From assembly GCF_000024345.1 (NCBI RefSeq), contig NC_013729.1, positions 1,426,001 through 1,490,000 of the forward strand: 64,000 nucleotides of DNA. The letters are read 5' to 3'. How positions within the stretch are numbered: position 1 is the first letter of the stretch; each line of letters begins with the position of its first letter. Shown here in pieces: positions 27,473 through 35,777 of the stretch. A model generated the notes under the pieces. That model saw only the letters and a list, made by a program, of their open reading frames with translations, was not told the origin of the DNA and searched no databases. The stretch comes from Kribbella flavida DSM 17836 (GTDB taxonomy: Bacteria > Actinomycetota > Actinomycetes > Propionibacteriales > Kribbellaceae). The position numbers were made by a program, and so were the translations under genes.

Positions 27473-27478
27473 ACCGTA
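27473..27478 (-). promoter_or_regulatory. -10 box for leaderless S66 peptidase gene
   Basis: On the minus strand TACGGT is followed by six bases and the ATG at 27466. It is one half of a divergent pair of leaderless-type promoters; the other box is at 27516-27521. Confidence 0.5.
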
Positions 27479-27515
27479 GCGTCGCGTCGCGCTTGGCGCA
27501 CCGCGATATCGGGCG

Positions 27516-27521
27516 TACGTT
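27516..27521 (+). promoter_or_regulatory. -10 box for leaderless methyltransferase gene
   Basis: TACGTT is followed by six bases and the ATG at 27528. No Shine-Dalgarno sequence is seen. The divergent partner box lies 37 bases away. Confidence 0.5.
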
Positions 27522-27527
27522 GCAGCG

Positions 27528-28289
27528 ATGACAAGCGTGGGAGCAGGCGGGGGGTACGACCCGGCGAAGTTCGAGCAGCTGTTCGCGCTGGAGGCGGGCA
27601 GCTTCTGGTTCCGCGCGCGCAGCGACCTGATCAACTGGGCCCTGGACCGGTACTTTCCCGGCGCGCAATCGTTGCTGGAGCTCGGCTGCGGCAACGGCTA
27701 CGTGCTCGACCGGGTCCGGCAGCTGCACCCTGACTGGCGGCTGGTCGGCACCGAACTGTTCGAGCAAGGCCTGCTGAACGCCCGGGTCAGAATGCCCGCG
27801 GGCGTCGAGCTTCGGCAGCTCGACGCGACCCAGAACCCGTACCGGGCGGAGTTCGACGTGGCCGGTGCCTTCGACGTGATCGAGCACATCGAGGACGCGC
27901 CCGCGGTGCTGGCCGGCATGTTCCAGGCCGTTCGCCCGGGCGGCGGGGTGCTGGTCACCGTTCCGCAGCACCGGTGGTTGTGGAGCGCTGCCGACGTCGC
28001 GGCGCACCACGTGAAGCGGTACACCCGGCGGGAGCTGATCGAGGAGCTGCGCGCCGCCGGTTTCGAGCCGGTCCGGGTGACGTCGTTCGTGTCGTTGCTG
28101 CTGCCCGCCATGATGGCGGCGCGGCTGGGCAAGAAGGAGACCGCCGACGTCGAGGGCGAGCTCGGCATGGCGGCCCCGCTCAACGCCGCCTGCTTCGCGG
28201 TGATGCGGCTGGAGATCGCCTTGATCCGGGCCGGGCTCAGGCTCCCGGCCGGCGGCTCGCTGCTGGCCGTCGCCCGGCGCCCGGACTGA
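27528..28289 (+). CDS. Class I SAM-dependent methyltransferase
   Basis: 253 residues. The SAM-binding motif I is LLELGCGNGYVLD (about residues 47-59). An acidic loop follows (LVGTELFEQGL), motif II-like sequence is GAFDVIEHIEDAPAVL (about 111-126), and VRPGGGVLVTVPQHRWLW (about 137-154) is typical of class I enzymes of the Methyltransf_11/23 type. The N-terminus FWFRARSDLINWALDRYFP resembles that of methyltransferases encoded in glycosyl or lipid gene clusters. The substrate cannot be named. It is transcribed divergently from the S66 peptidase and ends before a convergent hairpin. Confidence 0.85.
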   Translation: MTSVGAGGGYDPAKFEQLFALEAGSFWFRARSDLINWALDRYFPGAQSLLELGCGNGYVLDRVRQLHPDWRLVGTELFEQGLLNARVRMPAGVELRQLDATQNPYRAEFDVAGAFDVIEHIEDAPAVLAGMFQAVRPGGGVLVTVPQHRWLWSAADVAAHHVKRYTRRELIEELRAAGFEPVRVTSFVSLLLPAMMAARLGKKETADVEGELGMAAPLNAACFAVMRLEIALIRAGLRLPAGGSLLAVARRPD

Positions 28290-28305
28290 GCCCGCTCGAC
28301 TGACG

Positions 28306-28332
28306 CGGACCGCGACCGGAGCCCGGCCGCGG
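28306..28332. terminator. Bidirectional terminator hairpin
   Basis: GACCGCG at 28306-28312 pairs with CGCGGTC at 28326-28332, and the inner CCGG/CCGG pair closes around an AGC loop with single unpaired A and C between the two stems. It lies between the convergent methyltransferase and short aldehyde dehydrogenase genes. No U-tract. Confidence 0.6.
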
Positions 28333-28341
28333 TCACTCGGG

Positions 28342-29220
28342 TCAGAGGCCGATCGGGTGCCAGACGGTCTTCGTCTCCAGGTACTGCGTGAGCCGGGACA
28401 GCCCCGGTGACGCGAACCAGTCCTCGGCGACGGGACGACGGACGCGCTTGAGGTTCTCCGCGGCGGCCGCTTCCAGCTCCCGGGCCTCGTCGGCGGACTC
28501 GATGCCGCACAGGTCGATCGCGTTGACGTCCTGGTGCGAGGCCAGCCACGGACCGATCTCGGACGCCGAACCGGTGAGGATGTTGACCACGCCGCCGGGA
28601 ACGTCGGAGGTCGCCATCACCTCGCCGAGCGTGATCGCCGGCACCGGACGGGCGAACGAGCTCACCACGACCGCGGTGTTGCCGGACACGATCGCCGGCG
28701 CGAGCACGCTGGTCAGACCGAGCAGGCTGGAGTCCTGCGGGGCCAGCAGCGCCACCACACCGGTTGCCTCCGGCACCGAGAAGTCGAAGTACGGGCCGGC
28801 CACCGGGTTGCTGGAGCCGACCACCTGAGCCAGCTTGTCCGCCCAGCCGGCGTACCAGACCCAGCGGTCGATCGCGGCGTCGACCAGCGGCCGGGCCTTG
28901 GCGACCGACAGCCCTTCGGCGGCGGCGACCTCGGCACTGAACTGGTCGTGCCGGCCTTCCATCACCTCGGCGATCCGGTAGAGCACCTGGCCGCGGTTGT
29001 ACGCCGTCCGCGCGGACCAGCCGCCGAACGCCTTGCGGGCCGCGACGACGGCGTCCCGGGCGTCCTTGCGGGAGGCCTGCGACGCGTTCGCCACGAACCG
29101 GCCGCGGGAGTCGTGCACCAGATACGTCCGGCCGGACTCGCTGCGGGGGAAGGCGCCGCCGACGTACAGCTTGTAGGTCTTGCGCACGTCCAGGCGCGTC
29201 GACGAGTCCTTACTGGGCAA
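28342..29220 (-). CDS. Short aldehyde dehydrogenase homologue without catalytic domain
   Basis: 292 residues against about 480 for the family. The N-terminal NAD-binding half aligns with normal aldehyde dehydrogenases (YKLYVGGAFPRSESGRTYLV; WYAGWADKL; VPEATGVVALLAPQ; AIVSGNTAVVV; PGGVVNILTG). The Glu-containing LELGG motif, the catalytic Cys motif and the rest of the catalytic domain are missing. After about residue 260 the chain jumps to a tail, LTQYLETKTVWHPIGL, like the C-terminal oligomerisation tail of the family. The start is a TTG with GGAGG six bases upstream inside the end of the preceding gene. It is probably a non-catalytic partner of the full-length enzyme encoded just before it (inference). 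Confidence 0.85.
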   Translation of the reverse strand: MPSKDSSTRLDVRKTYKLYVGGAFPRSESGRTYLVHDSRGRFVANASQASRKDARDAVVAARKAFGGWSARTAYNRGQVLYRIAEVMEGRHDQFSAEVAAAEGLSVAKARPLVDAAIDRWVWYAGWADKLAQVVGSSNPVAGPYFDFSVPEATGVVALLAPQDSSLLGLTSVLAPAIVSGNTAVVVSSFARPVPAITLGEVMATSDVPGGVVNILTGSASEIGPWLASHQDVNAIDLCGIESADEARELEAAAAENLKRVRRPVAEDWFASPGLSRLTQYLETKTVWHPIGL

Positions 29221-30646
29221 GGTAGGCCTCCAGACCGTGGCGGCCGCCCTCGCGACCGTAGCCCGACTCCTTGTAGCCGCCGAACGGCGAGGCCGGGTCG
29301 AAGCGGTTGAACGTGTTCGCCCAGACGACGCCGGCGCGCAGCTGGTTCGCCATCCACAGGATCCGGGACCCCTTGTCGGTCCAGACCCCGGCGGACAGCC
29401 CGAACGGCGTGTTGTTGGCCTTCTCGACCGCCTCCTGCGGAGTACGGAAGGTGAGCACCGACAGCACCGGGCCGAAGATCTCCTCGCGGGCGATCCGGTG
29501 CGCCTGCGAGACGCCGGTGAACACCGTCGGCGGGAACCAGTAGCCCTGCTGCGGCAGCTCGCACTCCGGCGACCAGCGCTCGGCGCCCTCGTCCTCGCCG
29601 ACCTGGGACAGCTCGCGGATCTTGGCCAGCTGCTGCGGCGAGTTGATCGCGCCGACGTCGGTGTTCTTGTCCAGCGGGTCGCCGACCCGCAGGGTGCCCA
29701 TCCGGCGCTTCAGCCGGGCCAGCACCTCGTCGTACACGCTCTCCTGGACCAGCAGCCGCGACCCGGCGCAGCAGACGTGGCCCTGGTTGAAGAAGATGCC
29801 GTTCACGATGCCCTCGACGGTCTGGTCGATCGGCGCGTCCTCGAAGACGATGTTCGCCGCCTTGCCGCCCAGCTCCAGGGTGACCTTCTTCTGCGTACCG
29901 GCGACCGACTTGGCGATCGCGCGGCCGACCGCCGTCGAGCCGGTGAAGGCGACCTTGTCGACGCCTTCGTGCTCGACCAGCGCCTGACCGGTCCGGCCGG
30001 CGCCGGTGACGATGTTCACCACGCCCGGCGGCAGGTCGGCCTGCTGGCAGATCTCGGCGAACGCCAGCGCGGTCAGCGGCGTGGTCTCGGCCGGCTTCAG
30101 CACCACGGTGTTGCCGGCGGCGAGCGCCGGGGCGATCTTCCAGGCCAGCATCAGCAGCGGGAAGTTCCACGGGATCACCTGGCCGGCGACACCGATCGGG
30201 CGCGGGTTCTGCCCGGCGCCGGCGTACTCCAGCTTGTCCGCCCAGCCGGCGTAGTAGAAGAAGTGCGCGGCGACCAGCGGCAGGTCGACGTCGCGCGACT
30301 CCCGGATCGGCTTGCCGTTGTCCAGCGACTCCAGCACGGCCAGCTCGCGCGACCGCTCCTGGATCAGCCGGGCGATCCGGAACAGGTACTTCGCCCGGTC
30401 CCGGCCGGCCATCGGGCCCCAGACCTTGTCGAAGGCCTTGCGGGCCGCCCGGACCGCCTTGTCGATGTCGGCCGGACCGGCCTCGGCGACCTCGGCCAGC
30501 ACCTCCTCCGACGCCGGGCTGACGGTCTTGAACGACTTGCCTGCGGTCGCCTCGACGAAGGCGCCGTTCACGAACAAGCCGTACGACGACTTGATGTCGG
30601 CGATGGCCCGCGACTCCGGGGCCGGTGCGTACTCGAATCTGCTCAT
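29210..30646 (-). CDS. Aldehyde dehydrogenase (NAD-dependent)
   Basis: 478 residues. Family motifs are complete: VIPWNFPLLMLAWKIAPALA (about 158-177), KPAETTPLTAL, FTGSTAVGR, the general base Glu258 in TLELGGKAA, the catalytic Cys292 in FNQGHVCCAG, and EEIFGPVLSV. The chain ends at GGRHGLEAYLAQ, without the usual final strand (such as xKTVWV) found in most members. It lies three bases after deoC and overlaps the short homologue by 11 bases. It would oxidise acetaldehyde released by DeoC to acetate or a related product (inference from context). Confidence 0.92.
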   Translation of the reverse strand: MSRFEYAPAPESRAIADIKSSYGLFVNGAFVEATAGKSFKTVSPASEEVLAEVAEAGPADIDKAVRAARKAFDKVWGPMAGRDRAKYLFRIARLIQERSRELAVLESLDNGKPIRESRDVDLPLVAAHFFYYAGWADKLEYAGAGQNPRPIGVAGQVIPWNFPLLMLAWKIAPALAAGNTVVLKPAETTPLTALAFAEICQQADLPPGVVNIVTGAGRTGQALVEHEGVDKVAFTGSTAVGRAIAKSVAGTQKKVTLELGGKAANIVFEDAPIDQTVEGIVNGIFFNQGHVCCAGSRLLVQESVYDEVLARLKRRMGTLRVGDPLDKNTDVGAINSPQQLAKIRELSQVGEDEGAERWSPECELPQQGYWFPPTVFTGVSQAHRIAREEIFGPVLSVLTFRTPQEAVEKANNTPFGLSAGVWTDKGSRILWMANQLRAGVVWANTFNRFDPASPFGGYKESGYGREGGRHGLEAYLAQ

Positions 30647-30649
30647 GCC

Positions 30650-31618
30650 TCAGTCCAGCGTGAAGTAGTCGGGGCCGGGGTAGAACCCGGTGGCCAGCTT
30701 GGTGCGTTGCATCAGCAGGTCGTTGAGCAGGCTGGAGGCGCCGAAGCGGAACAGCTCCGGGTCCAGCCAGTCCGGTCCGGCCGTCTCGTTGACCGTGACC
30801 AGGTACTTGATCGCGTCCTTCGCGGTCCGGATGCCGCCGGCCGGCTTGACGCCGATGTGCAGCCCGGTGGCCTCGTGGTAGTCGCGCACGGCTTCCAGCA
30901 TCACCAGGGTCACCGGAAGCGTCGCGGCCGGCGAGACCTTGCCGGTCGAGGTCTTGATGAAGTCGGCGCCGGCCAGCATCGCCAGCCAGGACGCCCGGCG
31001 GACGTTGTCGTAGGTGACCAGCTCGCCGGTCTCCAGGATCACCTTCAGGTGCGCGTCGCCGGCCGCCTCGCGGATCGCGGCGATCTCGTCGAAGACCAGC
31101 CCGTACCGGCCGGACAGGAACGCGCCCCGGTCGATCACCATGTCGACCTCGTCGGCGCCGGAGGCCACCGCGTCCTTGGTGTCCTGGACCTTGATCGCCA
31201 GGCTGGACCGGCCGCTGGGGAAGGCGGTCGCCACGCTGGCCACGTTGATGCCGGAACCGCGCAGCTCGAACTTCGCGGTCGCCACCAGGTCGGGGTAGAC
31301 GCAGACCGCGGCGACCTGGGGCGCGGTCGGGTCGGCCGGGTCGGGGCGCTTCGCCTTCGCGCACAGCGCCCGCACCTTGCCGGGGGTGTCCTGGCCCTCC
31401 AACGTGGTCAGGTCGATCATCTGGATCGCCAGGTCCAGCGCGTACGCCTTGGCGGTGGTCTTGATCGACCGCGTGCTCAGGGTGGCGGCCCGGGCCTCGG
31501 CGCCGACCTGGTCGACGCCCGGCAGACCGAGCAGGAACCGGCGCAGCCGGTCCTCGGACGAGGTCACGTCGGCGAGGCTGTCCACCCCTGCGCCGGGGCT
31601 GCTGTCGGTAGTGGTCAC
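30650..31618 (-). CDS. deoC: Deoxyribose-phosphate aldolase
   Basis: About 322 residues, longer than the usual 220-260 because of an N-terminal extension of about 60 residues. It cleaves 2-deoxy-D-ribose 5-phosphate to glyceraldehyde 3-phosphate and acetaldehyde. The core motifs are all visible: VCVYPDLV, SVATAFPSG, EVDMVIDRGAFLSG, the Schiff-base Lys in ADFIKTSTGK, and the second Lys in GVKPAGGIRTAKDA. I chose GTG 31618 because TAGACT lies seven bases upstream of it; the longer alternative is GTG 31642. The two aldehyde dehydrogenases downstream would handle the acetaldehyde. Confidence 0.92.
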   Translation of the reverse strand: MTTTDSSPGAGVDSLADVTSSEDRLRRFLLGLPGVDQVGAEARAATLSTRSIKTTAKAYALDLAIQMIDLTTLEGQDTPGKVRALCAKAKRPDPADPTAPQVAAVCVYPDLVATAKFELRGSGINVASVATAFPSGRSSLAIKVQDTKDAVASGADEVDMVIDRGAFLSGRYGLVFDEIAAIREAAGDAHLKVILETGELVTYDNVRRASWLAMLAGADFIKTSTGKVSPAATLPVTLVMLEAVRDYHEATGLHIGVKPAGGIRTAKDAIKYLVTVNETAGPDWLDPELFRFGASSLLNDLLMQRTKLATGFYPGPDYFTLD

Positions 31619-31696
31619 CTTCGGCAGTCTAATCCTCGCCACCCCCAGTTCGACCGCCCCGGCGACGACGGCATCGCGCCGGTCGTGGTGGTGGGA

Positions 31697-32275
31697 TCAG
31701 ACGGTGTAGGTGCCCGATCGCGCCCGCCAGCCGGGCGGCGGGTCCTCGCCGACCAGGCCGTCGACGGCCTCGCGCAGGAGGTCGGCCTGCCCGGTGTGCC
31801 GGCCGTACTCCTCGACCTGGTCGAAGACCAGCCGGCGGAGGCTGGGACGTCGCCCGTCCGGCCAGGCCACGGCGGACTCCTGGTCCAGCCCGCCATCGGC
31901 CAGCGCGGCGCCGAGCGTCGCCCGGGAGCGCCGGACGGCGTCGTCCCAGTAGGCGTACAGCTGCTCCGGGCTGTCGTCGGCCGCCGAGCTGAACTCCCAG
32001 TCGTCGGTCTCGTCCCACCCGGTCGAGTCCCAGGGCGCCCCGAGCCGCTCGCCACGGAACTTGGTCGTGAACAGGTAGTCCTCCTGCACGGCCAGATGCT
32101 TGAGCAGGCCACCGATCGTGAGCGAGGACGCCCCGACCCGCGCGCCCAACGCCGCCGCGTCCAGCCCGTCCGCCTTCCACCGGAACGTCGTCCGCAACCG
32201 CTCCAGCGCCCCCACCAGATGCTCCGCCTCGGTTCCCGCCACCGGAGGCTCCCAAGGACACTCGTTCTCAGTCAT
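31697..32275 (-). CDS. DinB/DUF664-family protein
   Basis: 192 residues of the DinB-like four-helix-bundle family. His residues that could bind a metal lie in LLKHLAVQEDYL (about residues 58-69) and EYGRHTGQADLLRE (about residues 159-172). Members include mycothiol-dependent enzymes such as maleylpyruvate isomerase and DinB-type transferases; the substrate is unknown here. A TAGCGT box sits six bases upstream of the ATG, and a 10-base palindrome AAAGCGCTTT (32287-32296) overlaps the promoter. Confidence 0.85.
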   Translation of the reverse strand: MTENECPWEPPVAGTEAEHLVGALERLRTTFRWKADGLDAAALGARVGASSLTIGGLLKHLAVQEDYLFTTKFRGERLGAPWDSTGWDETDDWEFSSAADDSPEQLYAYWDDAVRRSRATLGAALADGGLDQESAVAWPDGRRPSLRRLVFDQVEEYGRHTGQADLLREAVDGLVGEDPPPGWRARSGTYTV

Positions 32276-32281
32276 GACGCC

Positions 32282-32287
32282 ACGCTA
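32282..32287 (-). promoter_or_regulatory. -10 box for leaderless DinB-like gene
   Basis: On the minus strand TAGCGT is followed by six bases and the ATG at 32275. The palindrome AAAGCGCTTT at 32287-32296 abuts it and could be an operator. Confidence 0.5.
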
Positions 32288-32409
32288 AAGCGCTTTGCGG
32301 ACGATGGACTTCCGGGAAGGATCCGCTCGGCGCTCCGCGGGGGGTGCCGAGGGTGGTCGGAGTCACGTCGGTGACGAGTTGCAGGGTCGTCGGGCGGGGG
32401 TGGAGCGGC

Positions 32410-32415
32410 TACCTT
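32410..32415 (+). promoter_or_regulatory. -10 box for leaderless PH-domain gene
   Basis: TACCTT is followed by six bases and the GTG at 32422. No Shine-Dalgarno sequence is present, and the box supports this start over an upstream in-frame ATG at 32344. Confidence 0.5.
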
Positions 32416-32421
32416 GTCCGG

Positions 32422-32985
32422 GTGAAAGCGAAGGTGCCCGAGAGCGAGCAGTACCTGTCGACGTCGAACCGCATCACCGGTGTGGTGGTGATGGTGATCG
32501 GTCTGATCGCGCTGCTGGACATCGTGCTGGAGTGGCGGACGCTCGGCGGTTTGGTGGTCGGCTCGCTGATCGGTGCGCTGATGGTGGTGACCTACATCGG
32601 GCTGGTGCGGCCGTCGGTGACGCTGCGCCCCGACGGGCTGCTGATCCGTAACCACGTGCGCGACCACCACGTCCCGTGGAACAAGGTCGCCGACGCCGAC
32701 GTGACCGACCTGCTGCGGGTGGAGACCGAGTCCGGCCGCCGGATCCGGTGCCCCGGTGTGCAGCTGGTGATGAAGGACCTGCGCAAGCAGCGCGTCGGCG
32801 GCCGCAAGCTCAGCGCGGAGAACTCGATCACCCGCGCCGACTTCGTGGTCGACCGCATCGACAACCACCGCGAACGTCACGCCGGCACCGCCACCGGCGA
32901 GGTCTCGACCCGCTGGGCCGTTCCGGAGCTCGCCGTGCTGACCGCCCTTGTCCTCACCGCCCTCGTCGGCCAACTCCTCCGCTGA
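32422..32985 (+). CDS. PH-domain membrane protein
   Basis: About 187 residues. Two adjacent hydrophobic segments (VVVMVIGLIALLDIVL and GLVVGSLIGALMVVTYIGLV, about residues 18-60) are followed by a bacterial PH-like domain typical of low-molecular-weight protein antigen 6-type proteins (SVTLRPDGLLIRNHVRDHHVPWNKVADADV). A C-terminal hydrophobic helix (VPELAVLTALVLTALVGQLL) ends it. Function unknown. It is transcribed on its own and followed 12 bases later by the esterase gene, which may be cotranscribed. Confidence 0.78.
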   Translation: MKAKVPESEQYLSTSNRITGVVVMVIGLIALLDIVLEWRTLGGLVVGSLIGALMVVTYIGLVRPSVTLRPDGLLIRNHVRDHHVPWNKVADADVTDLLRVETESGRRIRCPGVQLVMKDLRKQRVGGRKLSAENSITRADFVVDRIDNHRERHAGTATGEVSTRWAVPELAVLTALVLTALVGQLLR

Positions 32986-32997
32986 CACCGCGTCGAG

Positions 32998-33930
32998 GTG
33001 AACCGGGTACGCCGAGGCGGCGTCCCATCCTCTGTGGAGCAACGAGCCGGTGGACTGAGCAGGCGCAAGGTACTCGCCCTCGGGGGAGCGGCTGTGGCAG
33101 TGGGGACCGTCGCCGGACTCGAGACGGGGATCTTGCCGGGCCGGGCGCGGGTCCACGGTGTGCTCGGGCTCACCGGTGAGGACGGAGTCGTGCCGGACGT
33201 GCCGGCCGGCCCTGTGGTGTCCGGGACGTTCCGCTCCACAGCACGGCGTACGACGGTCGGGTGGTCGGTGATCTACCCGCACGGCCAGCGAGCCGATGCT
33301 CGGCTGCCGGTGGTGCTGGTGCTGCACGGGCGCGGTGGTGACCACACGTCGGCGGTCAACGACCTCGGCGCCGACCGGTACCTCAGCGACGTGGTGCGGT
33401 CGGGGACTCCGCCGTTCGCGCTCGCCACGGTCGACGGTGGCCAGGACACCTATTGGCACCGTCGGTCCAGCGGTGAGGATCCGCAGCGGATGCTGACCAC
33501 GGAACTCCTGCCCCTGCTGGCGAAACGTGGCCTGCGCACGGACCAGTACGGCGTACTCGGGTGGTCGATGGGTGGCTACGGCGCTCTGCTGCACGCCGGC
33601 CGGGGCGCAGCTGACAGTGGCGGTCGAGCGGTTGCGGCCGGGGCCATCAGTCCGGCGCTCTGGCGGCATGCCGGGGACGCGGCGGACGGCGCCTTCGACG
33701 GCGCCGAGGACTTCGCCGCCCACCAGGTGCTGGGACACCCGGACCCGCTCAAAGAAGTTGCCCTGCGCATCGATTGCGGCCGGGACGACCCGTTCGCCGG
33801 TGCGGTCCGGGAGCTGCGGGACGAGGTTGCCGCGGCCGGCGGGATCCAACCCGGTGCGCACACCGCCGGTTACTGGCGGCGCATGCTCCCTGACCAGCTG
33901 CGATTCCTCGGCACTCGGCCCGGCCGGTGA
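32998..33930 (+). CDS. Tat-exported alpha/beta-hydrolase (esterase)
   Basis: Up to 310 residues. An SRRKV twin-arginine motif (residues 21-25) followed by LALGGAAVAVGTVAGL looks like a Tat signal. The hydrolase fold shows VVLVLHGRGGDH (oxyanion region), the nucleophile Ser190 in GWSMGGYGALL, and late Asp (RDDPF) and a C-terminal His candidate (NPGAHTAGYW-like region). It resembles the esterase D/feruloyl esterase type of hydrolase. The start is uncertain: GTG 32998 is used, GTG 33034 would shorten it by 12 residues and still keep the RR motif. No strong Shine-Dalgarno sequence precedes either. Substrate unknown. Confidence 0.8.
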   Translation: MNRVRRGGVPSSVEQRAGGLSRRKVLALGGAAVAVGTVAGLETGILPGRARVHGVLGLTGEDGVVPDVPAGPVVSGTFRSTARRTTVGWSVIYPHGQRADARLPVVLVLHGRGGDHTSAVNDLGADRYLSDVVRSGTPPFALATVDGGQDTYWHRRSSGEDPQRMLTTELLPLLAKRGLRTDQYGVLGWSMGGYGALLHAGRGAADSGGRAVAAGAISPALWRHAGDAADGAFDGAEDFAAHQVLGHPDPLKEVALRIDCGRDDPFAGAVRELRDEVAAAGGIQPGAHTAGYWRRMLPDQLRFLGTRPGR

Positions 33931-34055
33931 TTTTCCCGGGTTCCAGGGAACTTCACACCGCAATGTCGCGTCCGAGCCCGTGTCCGTGCCGGCATGAACC
34001 TCTGGATGATCCAGGATGTCCCCGGTAAGTCCCCCAGTACTCGAGAGTGGAGCGC

Positions 34056-34988
34056 ATGAACTTTCTCTCCAGCAAGAAGCTGCGCGGCCTGGTCGGCGTT
34101 GTCGCCCTGGCCAGCTGCGCGGCCGTCGCGATGCCGAACGCACAGGCCGCCCAGGCCGGCGCCACCGAGGTGCGGCCGATCCCCGTCCCGGGCGAGGTCG
34201 CCGAGGTCCCCGAGGTCCCGAACGCCGGCCGTGACGCCGGCTGGACCGCGGCCAGCGCGTGGAACGCGGTGCGGTACAACAAGCTGTACAACACCGGCGC
34301 CATCCCGGCGTCGCGGTGCAAGCGGCCGGCCGTCGCGCTGAACACCGAGGCGCGGGTCCGGTACTTCGAGCAGGAACTGGTCCGCTGCATGCACGCCGTG
34401 TGGCGCACCAACCTGTGGAAGGCCGGCAACCCCAAGTGGAACGTCAAGCCGAACCTGGTCGTGCACGGCTACAACCAGGTCAAGACCGTCTGCGGCACGG
34501 TGCCGGGCTGGACCGCGTTCTACTGCAGCGCCGGCAACGGCACGATCTACATCTCGTGGCGTCAGCTGGTCACCTGGTACGCGCAGAACCCGACCTTCAC
34601 CATCGCGTACGCGACCAACACGATCGCGCACGAGTACGGTCACCACGTCCAGGCGATGAGCGGTCTGCTGACCGCGTCCTGGTGGCGGCAGAACCACATG
34701 TCCCGCGACGCGGGGCTGGCGGAGAGCCGTCGTCGTGAGCTGCAGGCGTCCTGCTTCGGCTCGGCCTACATCGGCGCCAACAAGGCGTACTACCCGATGA
34801 CCGGCGGGCTGAAGGCCGAATGGGACTGGGTCGTCTCGCACTCCGGCGACCGTCCGGGCTACCCGCGCGACCACGGCTCGTGGACCAGCCACAACTTCTG
34901 GTCGCAGGCCGGCTTCAAGGGCAACGGCCGGTACAGCCACCCGGGCAGCTGCCAGACCTGGGCCGCTCCGGCGACCCGGATCTCCTGA
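34056..34988 (+). CDS. Secreted zinc metallopeptidase (neutral zincin type)
   Basis: 310 residues from ATG 34056, which follows GTGGAGCGC. A signal peptide (MNFLSSKKLRGLVGVVALAS, cut near AQA-AQ at about residue 32) is followed by a Pro/Glu/Val-rich spacer. The metallopeptidase motif HEYGHH is at residues 192-197 (His192, Glu193, His196), and the likely third ligand Glu lies in the GLAESRRRELQASCFG region, which also marks the putative neutral zinc metallopeptidase family. Six cysteines suggest disulfides. It would act in the cell wall or medium. The terminator at 35047-35078 lies downstream. Confidence 0.85.
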   Translation: MNFLSSKKLRGLVGVVALASCAAVAMPNAQAAQAGATEVRPIPVPGEVAEVPEVPNAGRDAGWTAASAWNAVRYNKLYNTGAIPASRCKRPAVALNTEARVRYFEQELVRCMHAVWRTNLWKAGNPKWNVKPNLVVHGYNQVKTVCGTVPGWTAFYCSAGNGTIYISWRQLVTWYAQNPTFTIAYATNTIAHEYGHHVQAMSGLLTASWWRQNHMSRDAGLAESRRRELQASCFGSAYIGANKAYYPMTGGLKAEWDWVVSHSGDRPGYPRDHGSWTSHNFWSQAGFKGNGRYSHPGSCQTWAAPATRIS

Positions 34989-35046
34989 TCGTGACCCGGA
35001 TCGTCTGACGCGGTTCGGTAAAAGGTCGTAGGCTCCGCGTAACACG

Positions 35047-35078
35047 GGCGCCCGGAGAGCGTTGGCTCTCCGGGCGCC
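35047..35078 (+). terminator. Rho-independent terminator after the metallopeptidase
   Basis: A perfect 14-base inverted repeat (35047-35060 with 35065-35078, GGCGCCCGGAGAGC arms) with a GTTG loop, followed by TCAGCGTTTTGC. The T-run makes this one a classical intrinsic terminator. Confidence 0.85.
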
Positions 35079-35183
35079 TCAGCGTTTTGCCGACACGTGC
35101 ACGATCTGCGATCGTGTGGTCACCGTGTTTCGGTCCGCACGCCTTAGTCTGGGTCGATTGTCGAACGGCAGGAGTCAAGGACA

Positions 35184-35639
35184 GTGAACTACGACGAGTT
35201 CAACACCGAGTACACGAAGGTGCTGGACAAGATCAAGAGCGGTAAGTGCAGCTGGTCGGAGCTGTCCGGGCACGTGACCCGGCTCCGTCAGTCGACCGCG
35301 GGCATCACGGTGCCGGCCGAGCGCCACCAGATCGACAGCGATCTCGCCGCGCTCGCGCAGATGGTCGACCTGTCCCGCCGCACCAACGACAAGGAAGACG
35401 TCTGGACGGTCACCTCCGAGGCGATCCGCCGGGCCAGCAGCCAGGAGGGCACCGTCGCGGACCGGATCGGGCGGATCGAGGCGAGCATCAACGACATCAC
35501 CGCCCTCGCGAACCGAAACCCGGACGAGCGTGAGGCGCTGATGCAGTCGACCAGCACCCTGCGCATCCTGCACTCCTCGCTGCAGAGCTCCCTGCGCGCC
35601 GAACAGGCCGACCAGGAAGCTGCCGCCGCGGTCCGCTGA
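35184..35639 (+). CDS. Small helical protein of unknown function
   Basis: 151 residues, mostly helical and acidic, with no signal or membrane segment. A -10 box TAGTCT lies at 35145-35150 and GTG 35184 follows a purine run (GGAGTCAAGGACA). Coiled-coil-like stretches occupy about residues 1-30 and 70-140 (for example DRIGRIEASINDITALANRN, then LHSSLQSSLRAEQADQEAA). I recognise no named family. Terminators lie on both sides, so it is a separate transcription unit. Confidence 0.7.
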   Translation: MNYDEFNTEYTKVLDKIKSGKCSWSELSGHVTRLRQSTAGITVPAERHQIDSDLAALAQMVDLSRRTNDKEDVWTVTSEAIRRASSQEGTVADRIGRIEASINDITALANRNPDEREALMQSTSTLRILHSSLQSSLRAEQADQEAAAAVR

Positions 35640-35717
35640 CCCCAACCGCTCGCCGCCGCTGACGGCGCGAGGGCTGGGAGTTTCCCGCCAGGTGCTCCCA
35701 CCGGCCAACTGAACACC

Positions 35718-35760
35718 CGCAAGCCGAAGGGCCCCTCACCGAGGGGCCCTTCGGCTTGCG
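35718..35760. terminator. Bidirectional terminator, 20-bp perfect stem
   Basis: Arms 35718-35737 and 35741-35760 are perfect 20-base reverse complements around a three-base ACC loop. It lies between two convergent genes, the small helical protein and phosphomannomutase, and should stop transcription from both sides. Confidence 0.88.
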
Positions 35761-35777
35761 CGGGCGCTGCGCGGGGG

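Noticed and set aside
28342..29220. The short aldehyde dehydrogenase as a decayed pseudogene
   Set aside because: It has an intact frame, a strong ribosome site, overlap with its neighbour and a retained C-terminal tail, which argue for selection, although it has no catalytic residues.
32344..32421. Longer N-terminus for the PH-domain protein from ATG 32344
   Set aside because: The added residues look unlike the family, and a TACCTT box six bases before GTG 32422 supports the shorter start.
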